From positions 1 through 44,276 of the forward strand of contig JAEUII010000423.1 in NCBI GenBank assembly GCA_016795145.1: a DNA stretch of 44,276 nt. The letters run 5' to 3'. The translations under genes and the position numbers were made by a program. This document shows positions 16,668-26,500 of the stretch, piece by piece. The first letter of the stretch is position 1, and the number at the start of each line of letters is the position of its first letter. Below the pieces are notes generated by a model. It ran no database searches and was not told where the DNA came from. It was given only the letters and a program-made list of their open reading frames with translations. Source of the stretch: Planctomycetaceae bacterium. Lineage in GTDB: Bacteria; Planctomycetota; Planctomycetia; Planctomycetales; Planctomycetaceae.

Positions 16668-18641
16668 ATGAAGGCTTTTGACATTGGATTATCGGCCCTG
16701 AAGACTCAGCAGCAGACGCTGTCTGTGCTGGGAAACAATCTGGCCAATGCATCCACTCCCGGCTACCACCGTCAGCGAGTCGAGCTGGCCAGCCGGTTTC
16801 CTCTGCGCGATGACAATCTTCACATCGGCACGGGAGTTGATGTCACACGAATCACGCGTCTCCGGGACTCTGCGATTGAGACGTCGCTGCTTCGAAATGC
16901 TTCAGAACTCGGAGCCACAGAGAAGACGCTTGCCGTTGCCCAGCAAATTGAATCGCTGATGACGCCAGGTGATGCGTCGATTCACACAACGCTGTCCAAC
17001 TTCTTTGACCGCGTTCAAAAAATGGCGAATGCTCCTCAGGACATGACGGTACGAGAGGAGTTTCTTTCGTCGGCGTCAGAGCTGGTCGATTCATTCAATG
17101 GTCTCTCTTCACAACTGCAGTCGCTGACAAGAGACCTGCGTCTGGAACTGGACGACGGAGTGAAGCAGGTCAACCAGCACCTGAATGACCTCGCTGAACT
17201 GAACTCCAAAATCTTTCAGCTGCGAACCACGGGAAGTGAACCAAACGATCTTCTGGATCGCCGTGATCAGCTGTTGTCCGAACTGTCATCCTGGATTGAT
17301 GCCGATTCGCAGACGATGGATCTTGGCAGAGAACAGATCATGGTGGCCGGAGGTGCGGTTGTCGTTGGTTCTGTGCCGGTCGAATTTCAGGCACGTGATT
17401 TCCGTGATGGAACAAGTGGTGTCACACTTTCCGGTCTTTCGAATCCAATCTCACTCACATCCGGTAAGCTGTCATCGCTGATCACAGCACTCAACGAAAC
17501 GATCCCGGAGTTTCAGAATCGCCTGAATGAACTGTCCCGCCAGATCGTCCGGGAAGTCGACCAGCAGCACGCGGAAGGAATGTCGGATCAGGGCCCATAT
17601 TCTGTACTGCTCGGAAGTCGTGCCGTTGAAGATGTCAACGTGCCGCTCCAATATGCCAACCCGGAGTTTCCCATTCAGAGTGGTGATCTCTACATCACCA
17701 TCACAGAGGATGCCACTGGAAATCGTCGCACGGAAAAAGTGAACATTGACATCAACAATGATTCGCTCACAGATGTCGCAGCAAAACTCTCCGCGCTGAC
17801 AGGAGTTGTTGGCACGGTCGATTCGGTGCGAAAAACACTGATGATTTCAGCCGAAGGGCCCTATTCTGTCGACTTCGCCGGCAGGCCGGACAACGTCCCG
17901 ACAACGTCAGCCATGACAGGAACAAGTACCCCTAGGTTCTCGGGACTCTATACCGGCGACGTCAATGACGCCTGGTTTGTGACCTTCTCCGGAGCCGGCA
18001 CCATTGGTGTCACCGAAGGACTGACGGCCACCATTCGCGATCAGGCAGGCCAGATCATTGGTGTCCAGAATGTTGGCAATGGGTACGAAGCCGGAACGGA
18101 GTTTACTCTTCGAGACGGCGTTTCGCTCTCGATGGGAAGCGGCACCGTTGATGCCACTGATACGTTTTCGCTTGCAGTGACTTCGGAGCCAGACGAAACA
18201 GGAATTCTCTCCGCACTGGGGATCAATTCGCTGTTTGAAGGCTCAAAACCGCAGCAGTTCAGCATTCGTGATGAACTGCGAAACAATCCGGAACGTCTGG
18301 CCACAACAATCACTGGCTTCCCCGGCGAAGGCCTGAATGTTGCCTCGATGGCAGACCTTCGTGATATGCGACTCGATGCTCTGGGGGGACGAACGTTTGT
18401 TGAAGAACTCTCTGATATTACGTCGGAGTCAGGGCTTCAGGTGCAGGCTGCAGAGAGCCAAAACGAACAGCTCTCGGGATTTCAAACGCGGCTGGAAGCA
18501 GACCGCGATGCGATCTCGGGAGTGGACATTAATCAGGAAGTGTTGGCCATGATGCAGGCGGAACGAGCCTATCAGGCGGCGGCACGTTACATGAGTACCG
18601 CGGATCAGATGTTGGAAGAACTATTCAATCTTGCTCGTTAG
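16668..18641 (+). CDS. flgK: Flagellar hook-associated protein 1 FlgK, enlarged
   Basis: FlgK forms the junction between hook and filament. The N-terminal motif MKAFDIGLSALKTQQQTLSV with GNNLANASTPGYHRQRVEL (about 1-45) and the C-terminal helix with DINQEVLAMMQAERAYQAAARY (about 620-645) are diagnostic; both pair in the coiled-coil core. At 657 residues it is larger than the typical 450-550. The extra part is beta-rich material around residues 420-510 with YTGDVNDAWFVTFSGAGTIG and a VGNGYEAGTEFTLRDGVSLS segment. That repeat-like unit is known from FlgK/FlgL proteins of other phyla and would be surface-exposed. The SD is weak (GGAT, 16657-16660). Confidence 0.93.
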   Translation: MKAFDIGLSALKTQQQTLSVLGNNLANASTPGYHRQRVELASRFPLRDDNLHIGTGVDVTRITRLRDSAIETSLLRNASELGATEKTLAVAQQIESLMTPGDASIHTTLSNFFDRVQKMANAPQDMTVREEFLSSASELVDSFNGLSSQLQSLTRDLRLELDDGVKQVNQHLNDLAELNSKIFQLRTTGSEPNDLLDRRDQLLSELSSWIDADSQTMDLGREQIMVAGGAVVVGSVPVEFQARDFRDGTSGVTLSGLSNPISLTSGKLSSLITALNETIPEFQNRLNELSRQIVREVDQQHAEGMSDQGPYSVLLGSRAVEDVNVPLQYANPEFPIQSGDLYITITEDATGNRRTEKVNIDINNDSLTDVAAKLSALTGVVGTVDSVRKTLMISAEGPYSVDFAGRPDNVPTTSAMTGTSTPRFSGLYTGDVNDAWFVTFSGAGTIGVTEGLTATIRDQAGQIIGVQNVGNGYEAGTEFTLRDGVSLSMGSGTVDATDTFSLAVTSEPDETGILSALGINSLFEGSKPQQFSIRDELRNNPERLATTITGFPGEGLNVASMADLRDMRLDALGGRTFVEELSDITSESGLQVQAAESQNEQLSGFQTRLEADRDAISGVDINQEVLAMMQAERAYQAAARYMSTADQMLEELFNLAR

Positions 18642-18666
18642 CGTTTTCTGCTGGAGGTGATGGTTC

Positions 18667-20112
18667 ATGTTCTTTCGCGTGACACAAAGTCAGATGGCTG
18701 ATCTTTCCCAGATGTACCTGGCGAAGCAGACGTCTGAATTGTATCGCGTGCAGAAGCAGATCAGCAGCGGCCTGAAAATTCAGCGACCGTCCGATGACCC
18801 GGCCGGAATGCGACGCAGTCTGATTCAGAAAGATCGGCTCGACCGACTGGAAGCGCATGAAACGTCGATTCAGCATGTGAAGTCCCGGCTGGAACAGGCA
18901 CACGTGCAGCTGAGAGAAGCGAACTCACTGATGACGCGGGTTCGCGAAATCGCGCTGCAGGCTCCTCAGACGACTGACGATTCCGAAGTTCAGGTGCTTG
19001 TTCGTGAGCTGGACGGCATTTCGGAGCAGCTTGCAAGTGTGGCAAACTCTCGGGATGAGTCCGGATATCTCTTCAGTGGGACATCTGCTGATGCTCTGCC
19101 ATTTCCCGATGTGAGTGGAACGTCCGGGCTGTCGAGCTACGCGGGAACCTCCGCGGAGACCCAACTCCTGCTTCCCGGCGAGGATCCGCGGCATGCGATG
19201 ATTCCGGGCGATCGAATCTTTCAGCCGCTCGACCGTCAGACAACTGTTCTCACGGGCCGAAGCGGAACTGCCGTCGGAAGCGGTACTGACACTGCCCGCG
19301 GACAGCGATCCCTTATCATCAGTCACACACTGACGACGTATGCAGCAGGTTCCGGGGTCACCGCTGGAAACTCTTCCGTTGCGTCTGACACGGTGATCGG
19401 GGCCAGCGGAACCCACCAGCTGGTCATCAACGATACGAGCGGCACGGGCACCTCCGGAACAATCTCGCTCAATGGCGGTGCATCGGTTGCCTTCTCAAAC
19501 ACTGATACCGACTTGATGGTGACAGGACCAAACGGAGAAAAAGTCTATTTGAACACAACGGCCATAACGCCGGGGTTCAGCGGGACGGTCGATATGACTG
19601 CGGACGGTACTCTGTCCATTGACGGCGGTCTGAGTTCCACCGCCATTACATTTTCAGCGAATCAGCAGGTGATAGATTCCCGGGGTGGATCACTGGTGAA
19701 TCTCAACACAACCGGGACGAAGATGGCCGGCACAGACGAAATGGAGTTTCCCGGCACCTCAGATATCTTTGCAGTTGTCCATCAGCTTCGCGAAGACCTG
19801 CTCAATTCAAGAAACATGGAAACGTCAGCCAGAGCTGACTCGTTGAACCGAAGGCTCGCCGACGTCGAACAGATCCAGGACCACCTGCTGGATATGGTTG
19901 GCATCCAGTCTGTCAGTATGGAACAGATGGAACGACTTCAAACGCGAACAGGAGACCTGAAACTGGCGGAGAAGTCAGACTACAGCGATACAGTATCAGC
20001 AGACATCAGCGAAGCGGTTCTGAGACTGCAGGAGCTTAACAACCTTCAGCAGTTCACAATGGCAGCCGTCACAAAACTCATCAGCCCAAATCTTCTGACG
20101 TATCTGCAGTAG
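18667..20112 (+). CDS. flgL: Flagellar hook-associated protein 3 FlgL, enlarged
   Basis: FlgL connects FlgK to flagellin. The N-terminus matches the flagellin/FlgL fold: FRVTQSQMADLSQMYLAKQT with QISSGLKIQRPSDDPAGMRR (about 3-55). The C-terminal half has a helix of ISEAVLRLQELNNLQQFTM (about 445-463), and the protein ends ISPNLLTYLQ. At 481 residues it exceeds the common 300-420. The middle (about 210-340) is a Gly/Ser/Thr-rich beta segment, inserted between the two helical parts, resembling the segment in FlgK. The start ATG follows a strong GGAGGTGA. It lies 25 bases after flgK and 16 bases before the small HDOD-like gene. Confidence 0.93.
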   Translation: MFFRVTQSQMADLSQMYLAKQTSELYRVQKQISSGLKIQRPSDDPAGMRRSLIQKDRLDRLEAHETSIQHVKSRLEQAHVQLREANSLMTRVREIALQAPQTTDDSEVQVLVRELDGISEQLASVANSRDESGYLFSGTSADALPFPDVSGTSGLSSYAGTSAETQLLLPGEDPRHAMIPGDRIFQPLDRQTTVLTGRSGTAVGSGTDTARGQRSLIISHTLTTYAAGSGVTAGNSSVASDTVIGASGTHQLVINDTSGTGTSGTISLNGGASVAFSNTDTDLMVTGPNGEKVYLNTTAITPGFSGTVDMTADGTLSIDGGLSSTAITFSANQQVIDSRGGSLVNLNTTGTKMAGTDEMEFPGTSDIFAVVHQLREDLLNSRNMETSARADSLNRRLADVEQIQDHLLDMVGIQSVSMEQMERLQTRTGDLKLAEKSDYSDTVSADISEAVLRLQELNNLQQFTMAAVTKLISPNLLTYLQ

Positions 20113-20128
20113 GCGGGAGAATTGAACG

Positions 20129-20452
20129 ATGGCAAGTGCATCAGAAGTGGGCGGAAGTTTGTTCCGAAAACCTCGGCCGACAAAAATCCTGCGGAGCGAA
20201 CTCAGGCTATTGCTGGAAATGCTCGAAATGCAGGATGTCAGCGTGACCCGATTTGGTCAGGAAGTGATGCGGCATCCTTCCGTTCTGAAAGCACTGCTGC
20301 GCGCCGCCAATTCGTCTCTGACGGGCAGCGCTGTGGAGATTACGGATCCGTCTCACGCAACGCTGTTTCTTGGATCGCGACGAGTTGCCTTCCTGCTGAG
20401 CACGCTGCCTCCGGAGATCATCGAAGAAGATTCCCCGGAGAGCACGCCGTAG
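20129..20452 (+). CDS. Small half-HDOD-domain protein at the end of the flagellar operon
   Basis: A 107-residue protein. The segment from about 40 to 95 follows the N-terminal helix pattern of HDOD domains: VTRFGQEVMRHPSVLKALL, then RAANSSLTGSAVEITDPSHA, then LFLGSRRVAFLL. In full HDOD proteins these correspond to the P.L..kiLrlaNSa, i.si..Ai and LG...v..l motifs. A full HDOD domain is about 200 residues, and this one stops after the first half, with no continuation in any frame before the convergent gene. HDOD proteins usually act in signalling or regulation without an HD catalytic pair. The start ATG follows GGGAG by a normal distance and lies 16 bases after flgL, so it belongs to the operon. 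In other bacteria csrA or fliW often sits here. The HDOD assignment is from motif reading. Confidence 0.6.
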   Translation: MASASEVGGSLFRKPRPTKILRSELRLLLEMLEMQDVSVTRFGQEVMRHPSVLKALLRAANSSLTGSAVEITDPSHATLFLGSRRVAFLLSTLPPEIIEEDSPESTP

Positions 20453-20462
20453 ACTTGCCGGA

Positions 20463-21869
20463 TCAGTCCCATGCCCCAGGCGGGTTGGCTTTGATCCATT
20501 GTGCCAGCGGCTGAAGTTCCTGAGCGCTGAACTTCGCGCTGTTTTCAATCAGCTTGACCGCCACGATCTGAACATGGGGAACCAACGCAGTGATTTCCGC
20601 TGACTGAGGTGCTCGGTTCATAATCCCCTTGCGATCCGGCAAAGCTGCCGTGGCATCGGCCTGAGTCGTATGGCGGAATGCAAAGATCAGACAGGCACCG
20701 CACCATGGCCACTTGGAATCGCCGGGAGACTTGTTGAATTCAACGGCGGTTTCCCCAGCAAGCTGAGCCACTCTTGCGGCAAGAGCTTCCTGCTTCATCC
20801 TGGCATCAAACGGTCCCTGCCCAATTCCGAAAGCAGCAAGGCATCGAACTTCGATTGGGCGAGTCTTGTCTTCGATCACCGACACGAAGTACTTCATCGA
20901 TGTCGCCTCAGCGGCGCCAACGGTTCGTCGAGGCTTCTTGATCTCGATCAAAGTCTCAAGCAATGACTGCTGATAAGCACTTTGAGTGCATGGACGTCCG
21001 AGCTCGCTGCCGAGTGCGTCAACCATTCGAAACTGATCCAGCTCTGACACATCGCAGTTTCGAAGGACGTAACGAAGTGAGTTTGCAGCACAGACTTTGA
21101 CGGAGTCTGGCTGGTCCTTTGAAGTGAGTACTTCAATCAGCGTGGTCAGTGCATCGCCGTAAACTCTGGCAGGAGGACCCGCAGTAACCGCTGGAACCTC
21201 ATGCAGGAACTTGATCACGTTGACAGCTGTGATGCGTGCATCCAGGCTGTTTTCCAGCATCTTCTTCGTAATCGCCAGAACATCGCCACAGAACTTCTTG
21301 CGAGCCGGCAGGCGTCGTTCTGCATTGCCAAGGTCTCGTCCGGAATTCTGAACGTCCGATTCAATGTCTTTCAGCAACTGCTGGACATTGTCCGGATTGG
21401 CAACAAATTCCGGATCAGTGGATCGAAGCAACAGCCACGACAGGTAATCCTGAGCAGACTTTGTATCGGCGGCATTTGAATAGCCGTTCTTCAGCAGGGC
21501 TGTGAATGAACGCTTTAACTTAGTGGCCTCTTCCTTGGATGGGTAAGGCAACGGCTGACGCATTTCACGCAGCAGGCGAGTCTTCTGTTGTTCTTCCAGA
21601 ATACTCTGCAAACATGGGTCAGCGGCGTTCTGTGGCGCAGCGGGAGCCGGGGTTGGAGCTGCAGCAGGGGCCGGTTCCGCGGGTGTTGGTGCTGGTTCCT
21701 GAGTTCCGGCCGCTGGCTCCGTTGCAGGAGCAGCAGGTGCGGGAGCGGCAGGATCCTGACCATACGCTGCAGACGATAGCAAAGCACATGGAATCAGCAG
21801 AGTAGCCCGGATCAACTGGCTGACAGTATGGCCACTCATTCGTCTAGTGTTGCGGTCAACAACAGGCAT
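20463..21869 (-). CDS. Secreted Ala/Pro-rich protein, possibly HEAT-like
   Basis: A secreted protein of about 468 residues. The signal peptide runs through SQLIRATLLIPCALLSSAAYG, followed by a low-complexity Ala/Pro/Glu segment (about 40-85), probably a flexible linker. The remainder is regular helix with repeat-like units such as SLDARITAVNVIKFLH and SVKVCAANSLRYVLR and then IEVRCLAAFGIG, spaced as in HEAT or armadillo repeats. No catalytic motif is seen. Starts at 21938, 21869 and 21839 are possible. The ATG at 21869 has GGTGAG just upstream; the one at 21839 has none but would place the signal peptide closer to the start. The gene is convergent with the flagellar operon, ten bases from its end. 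Function unknown. Confidence 0.7.
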   Translation of the reverse strand: MPVVDRNTRRMSGHTVSQLIRATLLIPCALLSSAAYGQDPAAPAPAAPATEPAAGTQEPAPTPAEPAPAAAPTPAPAAPQNAADPCLQSILEEQQKTRLLREMRQPLPYPSKEEATKLKRSFTALLKNGYSNAADTKSAQDYLSWLLLRSTDPEFVANPDNVQQLLKDIESDVQNSGRDLGNAERRLPARKKFCGDVLAITKKMLENSLDARITAVNVIKFLHEVPAVTAGPPARVYGDALTTLIEVLTSKDQPDSVKVCAANSLRYVLRNCDVSELDQFRMVDALGSELGRPCTQSAYQQSLLETLIEIKKPRRTVGAAEATSMKYFVSVIEDKTRPIEVRCLAAFGIGQGPFDARMKQEALAARVAQLAGETAVEFNKSPGDSKWPWCGACLIFAFRHTTQADATAALPDRKGIMNRAPQSAEITALVPHVQIVAVKLIENSAKFSAQELQPLAQWIKANPPGAWD

Positions 21870-22315
21870 AGGACTCACCAAGACAGGGAGACGTCGATGT
21901 CTCTGTTCTTTCACACGATCCGATGACGCCAAATCCATGAAAAGTCAGCTGTTTCACTTGGCATCCCGGACCTACCAAGGGCTTTCCTGCCCAATATCTT
22001 CGTCATCTGGAGACGCTCAGGTCCCCTTTCCGACTCCGGAAAATCTCATAAACATGACAGGTTGTTTGATTCACGTCCAGAATCAGAACCCCCGGAAGCG
22101 AATAAATCAACAGTTTCGCCCTCTGACAGCCTCCGGAACGGTACCTTCCGCCGACTCAATTCTCTTCACGGTTGCCGAATCCCCGGTCAACGGCCCGATT
22201 CATGGTGTGAAGAGCCGCGGTCCACCTTTACTCAAACGGGGCGATCGCACATTCCATCCGGAAAAATCGGCATATTCCGGCTCTCGATACCGGAACAACT
22301 CACCGGCCGGCCGCA
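21870..22315. other. Non-coding spacer, 446 bases
   Basis: No convincing gene. It is the upstream region of the Ala/Pro-rich protein and lies after the stop of the phosphoglycerate mutase-like gene on the same strand. It contains one copy (21963-21983) of a 21-base word that recurs with one mismatch at 32450-32470. I see no terminator with a T-run and no strong promoter. Confidence 0.6.
21963..21983. repeat. Short dispersed repeat, copy 1
   Basis: A 21-base word ending in GACCTACCAAGGGCT. A second copy with 20 of 21 identical bases lies at 32450-32470. Both are in spacers upstream of minus-strand genes. With only two copies visible, significance is modest. Confidence 0.45.
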
Positions 22316-23527
22316 CTAGCCTTTCACAAATCGCCCCATCAAATCCCAGCCAGAGGGGAAGACGTGGCCACTTTTCGCTGCCGCCGTTTCGCCGTATCCG
22401 GTTGCACCACCCGATTTCAGCCCTGTTCCACACATGGCAAATGGGCAGAAACCATGACTATGCGTTCGAGTCCTCAGGAAAGTCGGGTGATCCGGACAGA
22501 CAAGAATTCGGTACTCACCCTGGGTTTTCAGCCAGGAATGCAGCGGTCCGACAATGTGCTTGTCGATCTGCTCCACCGCATGAACCTTCTCATGGACACC
22601 CCCTTCATGGGAGGCTTCGTCCGTTGCTTCCACATGCACAACCACAAAATCCACATCAGGTCGTGAGAGCGTTTCAATTGCGTACTTTCCTTTGGCTGCG
22701 TAGTCGGTATCCAGGTAACCAGTGGCTCCAGGAACCTCAACGATCTGCCACCCCAGCAACCGTCCGATCCCTCGCAGCAGGTCAACGGCAGTGATCACTG
22801 CACCACGAACGCCGAATCTTTCTTCAAACGGAATGAACGCCGGCCTCTGTCCCAGCCCCCACAGCCAGATCTGAGTCGCGGGAAGTTGTCCGTTCTGAAT
22901 CCGTTGCTGGTTGACTGCTGCCTGAGCAAACAGCGGACGACTTTCGTTCATCAGTTCTCGAAGCACGTCCGCCCCGGGGCCCGTTGGAAGATACGGCGTG
23001 ATCTCCTGATCGGTGATGTCATGCGGAGGAGTCGACTGAGTCTCCTTCGAGAACGGTGCGGCGACGCCACGTGAACGATAGATCAGCAGGTTGCGGTAGC
23101 TCACCCCGGCGTGAAACTTCCAGTGAGAATCTCCGCACTGCGATCGCTGCAGAACGGTGAGCAGTTCTTTTGCCGCATCACTGGGATACTGTCCAGCCGT
23201 GAAACTTGTCATCCGCTCATCGGTCACATTGACCAGGTTGCAGCGAACCGCCCAGTCTCCGGCGTTCAGCTCAATCCCCTGCGCGGCGGCTTCCAGGGGA
23301 GCTCGACCTGTGTGAAATTCGAGCGGGCTATATCCAAACAAACTCATCGTCCCGACGTCGCTGCCGGACGGCATAGAGGCAGGAACATTGTCCGTTTGTC
23401 CGACGATCCCCAGCCTCGCCACCTCATCCATGTGAGGAATGTTGGCAGCTTCCAGCGGTGTCTTACCATGGAGCAATGGCTGTGGTTCGTCCGCAACTCC
23501 ATCCGGTATGACCAAAGCGAATTTCAT
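22316..23527 (-). CDS. COG3635-type cofactor-independent phosphoglycerate mutase / proposed homoserine kinase
   Basis: A 403-residue enzyme of the alkaline-phosphatase superfamily. It begins KFALVIPDGVADEP, with the first metal Asp, and has PSGSDVGTMSLFGYSP, where the Ser is the usual catalytic nucleophile. Later it shows VVHVEATDEASHEGG and LVCPDHPTFLRTRTHSHG, which fit the remaining metal His/Asp ligands. Two annotations exist for this family: archaeal-type phosphoglycerate mutase (ApgM, glycolysis) and a proposed homoserine kinase (threonine synthesis). Sequence reading cannot choose. The start ATG is the usual one. It is 17 bases downstream of the aas-like gene on the same strand, so the two may share a transcript. 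Confidence 0.85.
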   Translation of the reverse strand: MKFALVIPDGVADEPQPLLHGKTPLEAANIPHMDEVARLGIVGQTDNVPASMPSGSDVGTMSLFGYSPLEFHTGRAPLEAAAQGIELNAGDWAVRCNLVNVTDERMTSFTAGQYPSDAAKELLTVLQRSQCGDSHWKFHAGVSYRNLLIYRSRGVAAPFSKETQSTPPHDITDQEITPYLPTGPGADVLRELMNESRPLFAQAAVNQQRIQNGQLPATQIWLWGLGQRPAFIPFEERFGVRGAVITAVDLLRGIGRLLGWQIVEVPGATGYLDTDYAAKGKYAIETLSRPDVDFVVVHVEATDEASHEGGVHEKVHAVEQIDKHIVGPLHSWLKTQGEYRILVCPDHPTFLRTRTHSHGFCPFAMCGTGLKSGGATGYGETAAAKSGHVFPSGWDLMGRFVKG

Positions 23528-23544
23528 AACGAACCATCCAGCAA

Positions 23545-26500
23545 TTACTTCTTGGTCTTCTGAAGTGCAAGATCCTTGATTCCTCGAAGGTCCAGCTTAC
23601 CTGTCCCCAGCAGCGGAATCTGTTCCACCTCGATGAAGCCATCCGTCGATGGAATGAACAGGTTCGGAAGTCCCGCTGCCTGCAATCGATCCAGGATCTC
23701 CTTGATCGACTTCCTCATCGGACGATGCAGAACAATCAGACGCTCGCCTTTCTTTTCATCCGGGACAGCCGTCACAGCACACAAGATCGAGGCCTCGTCG
23801 CCCATCTCGTCTTCCAGGATCTTTGCGATCTCCTGTTCGACAAGAATGTGTGGCACCATTTCGCCACCAATCTTCGAAAAGCGACTCATGCGTCCAGTGA
23901 TTCGAATGAAGCCGTCATCATCGATCACGGCCATGTCACCGCTGTTGTACCAGCCGTCCTGGATCGACTCCGCAGTTTTGTCCGGACGATTCAGGTAGCC
24001 CAGCATGATGTTGGGGCCCTTGATCTTCAGCAGGCCCTCTTTATTCGCTCCCAGCATCGCTCCTGTTTCCGGATCGAACACGGCAGCAGCAACACCGGGA
24101 ATGACACGCCCGACGGTTCCGTGCCGAGTTCCCGAATCCCTGACAGCATCTTCGCCCATGCGCGAGTTCGGAATGTTAAACGCAGCGACTGGCGACATTT
24201 CCGTTGTGCCATAACCTTCGGTTGGTTCAAACCCGAACTTTTCTTTGAAGGCTTCACGCAGGTCGTCGGGCATCTTTTCCGCACCGACAATCACCAGGTT
24301 CATCGTCTTGAACTCGTCCGTCGTACACCGCTTCATGTAAGTGCGCAGGAACGTGGGCGTTGCGGCGATAATCGTGCAGCCATACTTTTCGGTCAGCGAT
24401 CCAACAGTTCGTGCGTCCAGCGGATTGTAATGGTACACCGCACCAGGCTCGGCATTCAGCGGCAGCCACATGGTGACGGTAAAGCCAAACGAATGAAAGA
24501 AGGGAAGCACGCCCAGCAGCGTATCGCCTCCATGAAGCCGCATGAGCTGATTGACCGCATCCACATTGGAGGTGATGTTGTGCTGAGACAGCACGACGCC
24601 CTTCGGTTCTCCTGTTGAACCGGACGTGAAGATGACGGTCAGCGGATCGTCCGGACGAACCTTGCCCAGCCCCAGAAGTTTCGAAAGCAGGCCCAGAGGC
24701 ACACACTTCGCCTGAACAGCCGCGATGGCCTTGTCGACGCCCGTGATCTGCTTCGCCAGATCTTCAAGATAAATCAGCTCGGCATCCAGCTTCATGGGCT
24801 TCTTTTCCATGAAGGCGCGGCTCGTCAGCACCTGCTTAATACCCGCTTCGCGAATACAGTAGTTGACCAGCTCGTCCGACAGCGTGTAGTTCAGATTGAC
24901 CGACACTTTGCCAGCCAGAGTCAGCGCTGTATTGGCAAGAACTCCTCCAACCGAGGGCGGAAGCAGCAGGCCGATGTACTGCACATCGGGCTTCAAAATG
25001 CGGTTCACCAGGAGCCGACGGAAAATCAGCGATCCGATCAGCAGGCGCCCGCCTGTCAGCTCCTTACCCGAGGAGTCAGCCACCTTTCGGCGATTCCATG
25101 CGAGTCGACACTGACGGATAAAGCGACGAGCTGGGATCATACTTCGTTCCTTTCGGAGCAATACCGACTGTGCACTGAGTTCGAGGACTGACTGTCGAAC
25201 GACGTCGACGTTGTCCACATGAGGAATGGGCCGACCAAAGGAGATCGTGACGGGATACGGCCAGTGTTTTGGCTTTTTCCAGATGAACCGTCCACCCTCA
25301 TAGCTGAAGATACTTCCCCACAACTCATCAAGGCAAACGGGAACGACCGGTGCGTCGGTATCCTTGAGAATCTTCAGCATGCCGCGTTCGAACTTCAGCA
25401 GCTGGCCAGTTCGAGTAATCTTGCCTTCGGCAAAGATGCAGACCAGCTGGCCGTTTCTCAGAGCATCACTCGCGGTGTTGAGGGACTGAATCAGTGCCCG
25501 CGGGCCGTCCCCACTGCGAATCGGAATGATCCCGAACAGGTTCGACAGCCAGCGAACAAATCGCCCCTGAACATAATCCGCATACGCCACCATGCGAATG
25601 GGCCGAGAACTCGCCAGAAGAATCAAGACTCCGTCGATCCACGAAACGTGATTGGCCACAAGCAAAGCGGGTCCCTGCTCCGGAATGTTCTCGATTCCGT
25701 AGGTTCGAACCCGATACACGAAACGGCTCAGCAGCCACACAAAAAAACGAATCGTGGCTTGGGGCAGAACCCAGACGACATAAACAACAATAGGGATAAT
25801 GCCGAGGCCCGAGATCAAAAAGATCTGCGACGCTTCCAGCTTTAGAACGGATCGAAGAAACCAGAACAAGCCGGAGACAAACAGCATCCCGATCGCCGTC
25901 ATCTGCTGTCCGGCTGCCAGAATTGCCCCAAGTTTATTGTGCGGACTTCGTTCCTGTATGTACGCCAGGAGTGGAACGTTGAAGAGGCCACCACCCAGTC
26001 CGATGACTCCCAGCATCGCCCCTGCCATGATCGGGGAATCGCTCATGAAATACAGAAAGATGCAGGCAAGCCCCATCAACAGGGTCCCAAACGCCACCAT
26101 CCCAAGCTCAACGCGACCATTGGACCACAATCCGGCAAGCAGACTTCCCGCACCAACCCCAATGACCAGCATGGCCATGAACGGACTGGGGTTCACATGC
26201 TTCAGGTTGTCTGCCAGCTCACGGTTGACGAACACGTCAATCGTCATCTGAGCCATTGCGGCAAGGCCCCAGAAGAACACCAGCCCCAATGTCACTCGCA
26301 GGATCGCTCGATCACGAATCACCAGCGCGATGTCTCGCAGTGAATCCGCAAGAAGGTTCCACTGAAACTTCGCAGTCGGATTGGCGACAGGAACCGCGGC
26401 GGTCAGCCAGGCACCCAGCGATCCAAGTGCAGCACAGCCGATCAACGCAACAGCCGACATGGCAAGGCCGGACGATCGACTGGTCTGTGTCATCTCAGCA

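Noticed and set aside
21847..22794. A 315-codon plus-strand open frame overlapping the phosphoglycerate mutase-like gene
   Set aside because: It runs opposite conserved coding sequence, is rich in Arg, His, Pro and Ser as shadow frames are, and has no motif.
25701..25713. A GGTTCGAACC word resembling a tRNA T-arm
   Set aside because: It lies inside the aas-like coding sequence (residues reading RVRTYG) and no acceptor or anticodon arm is found around it.
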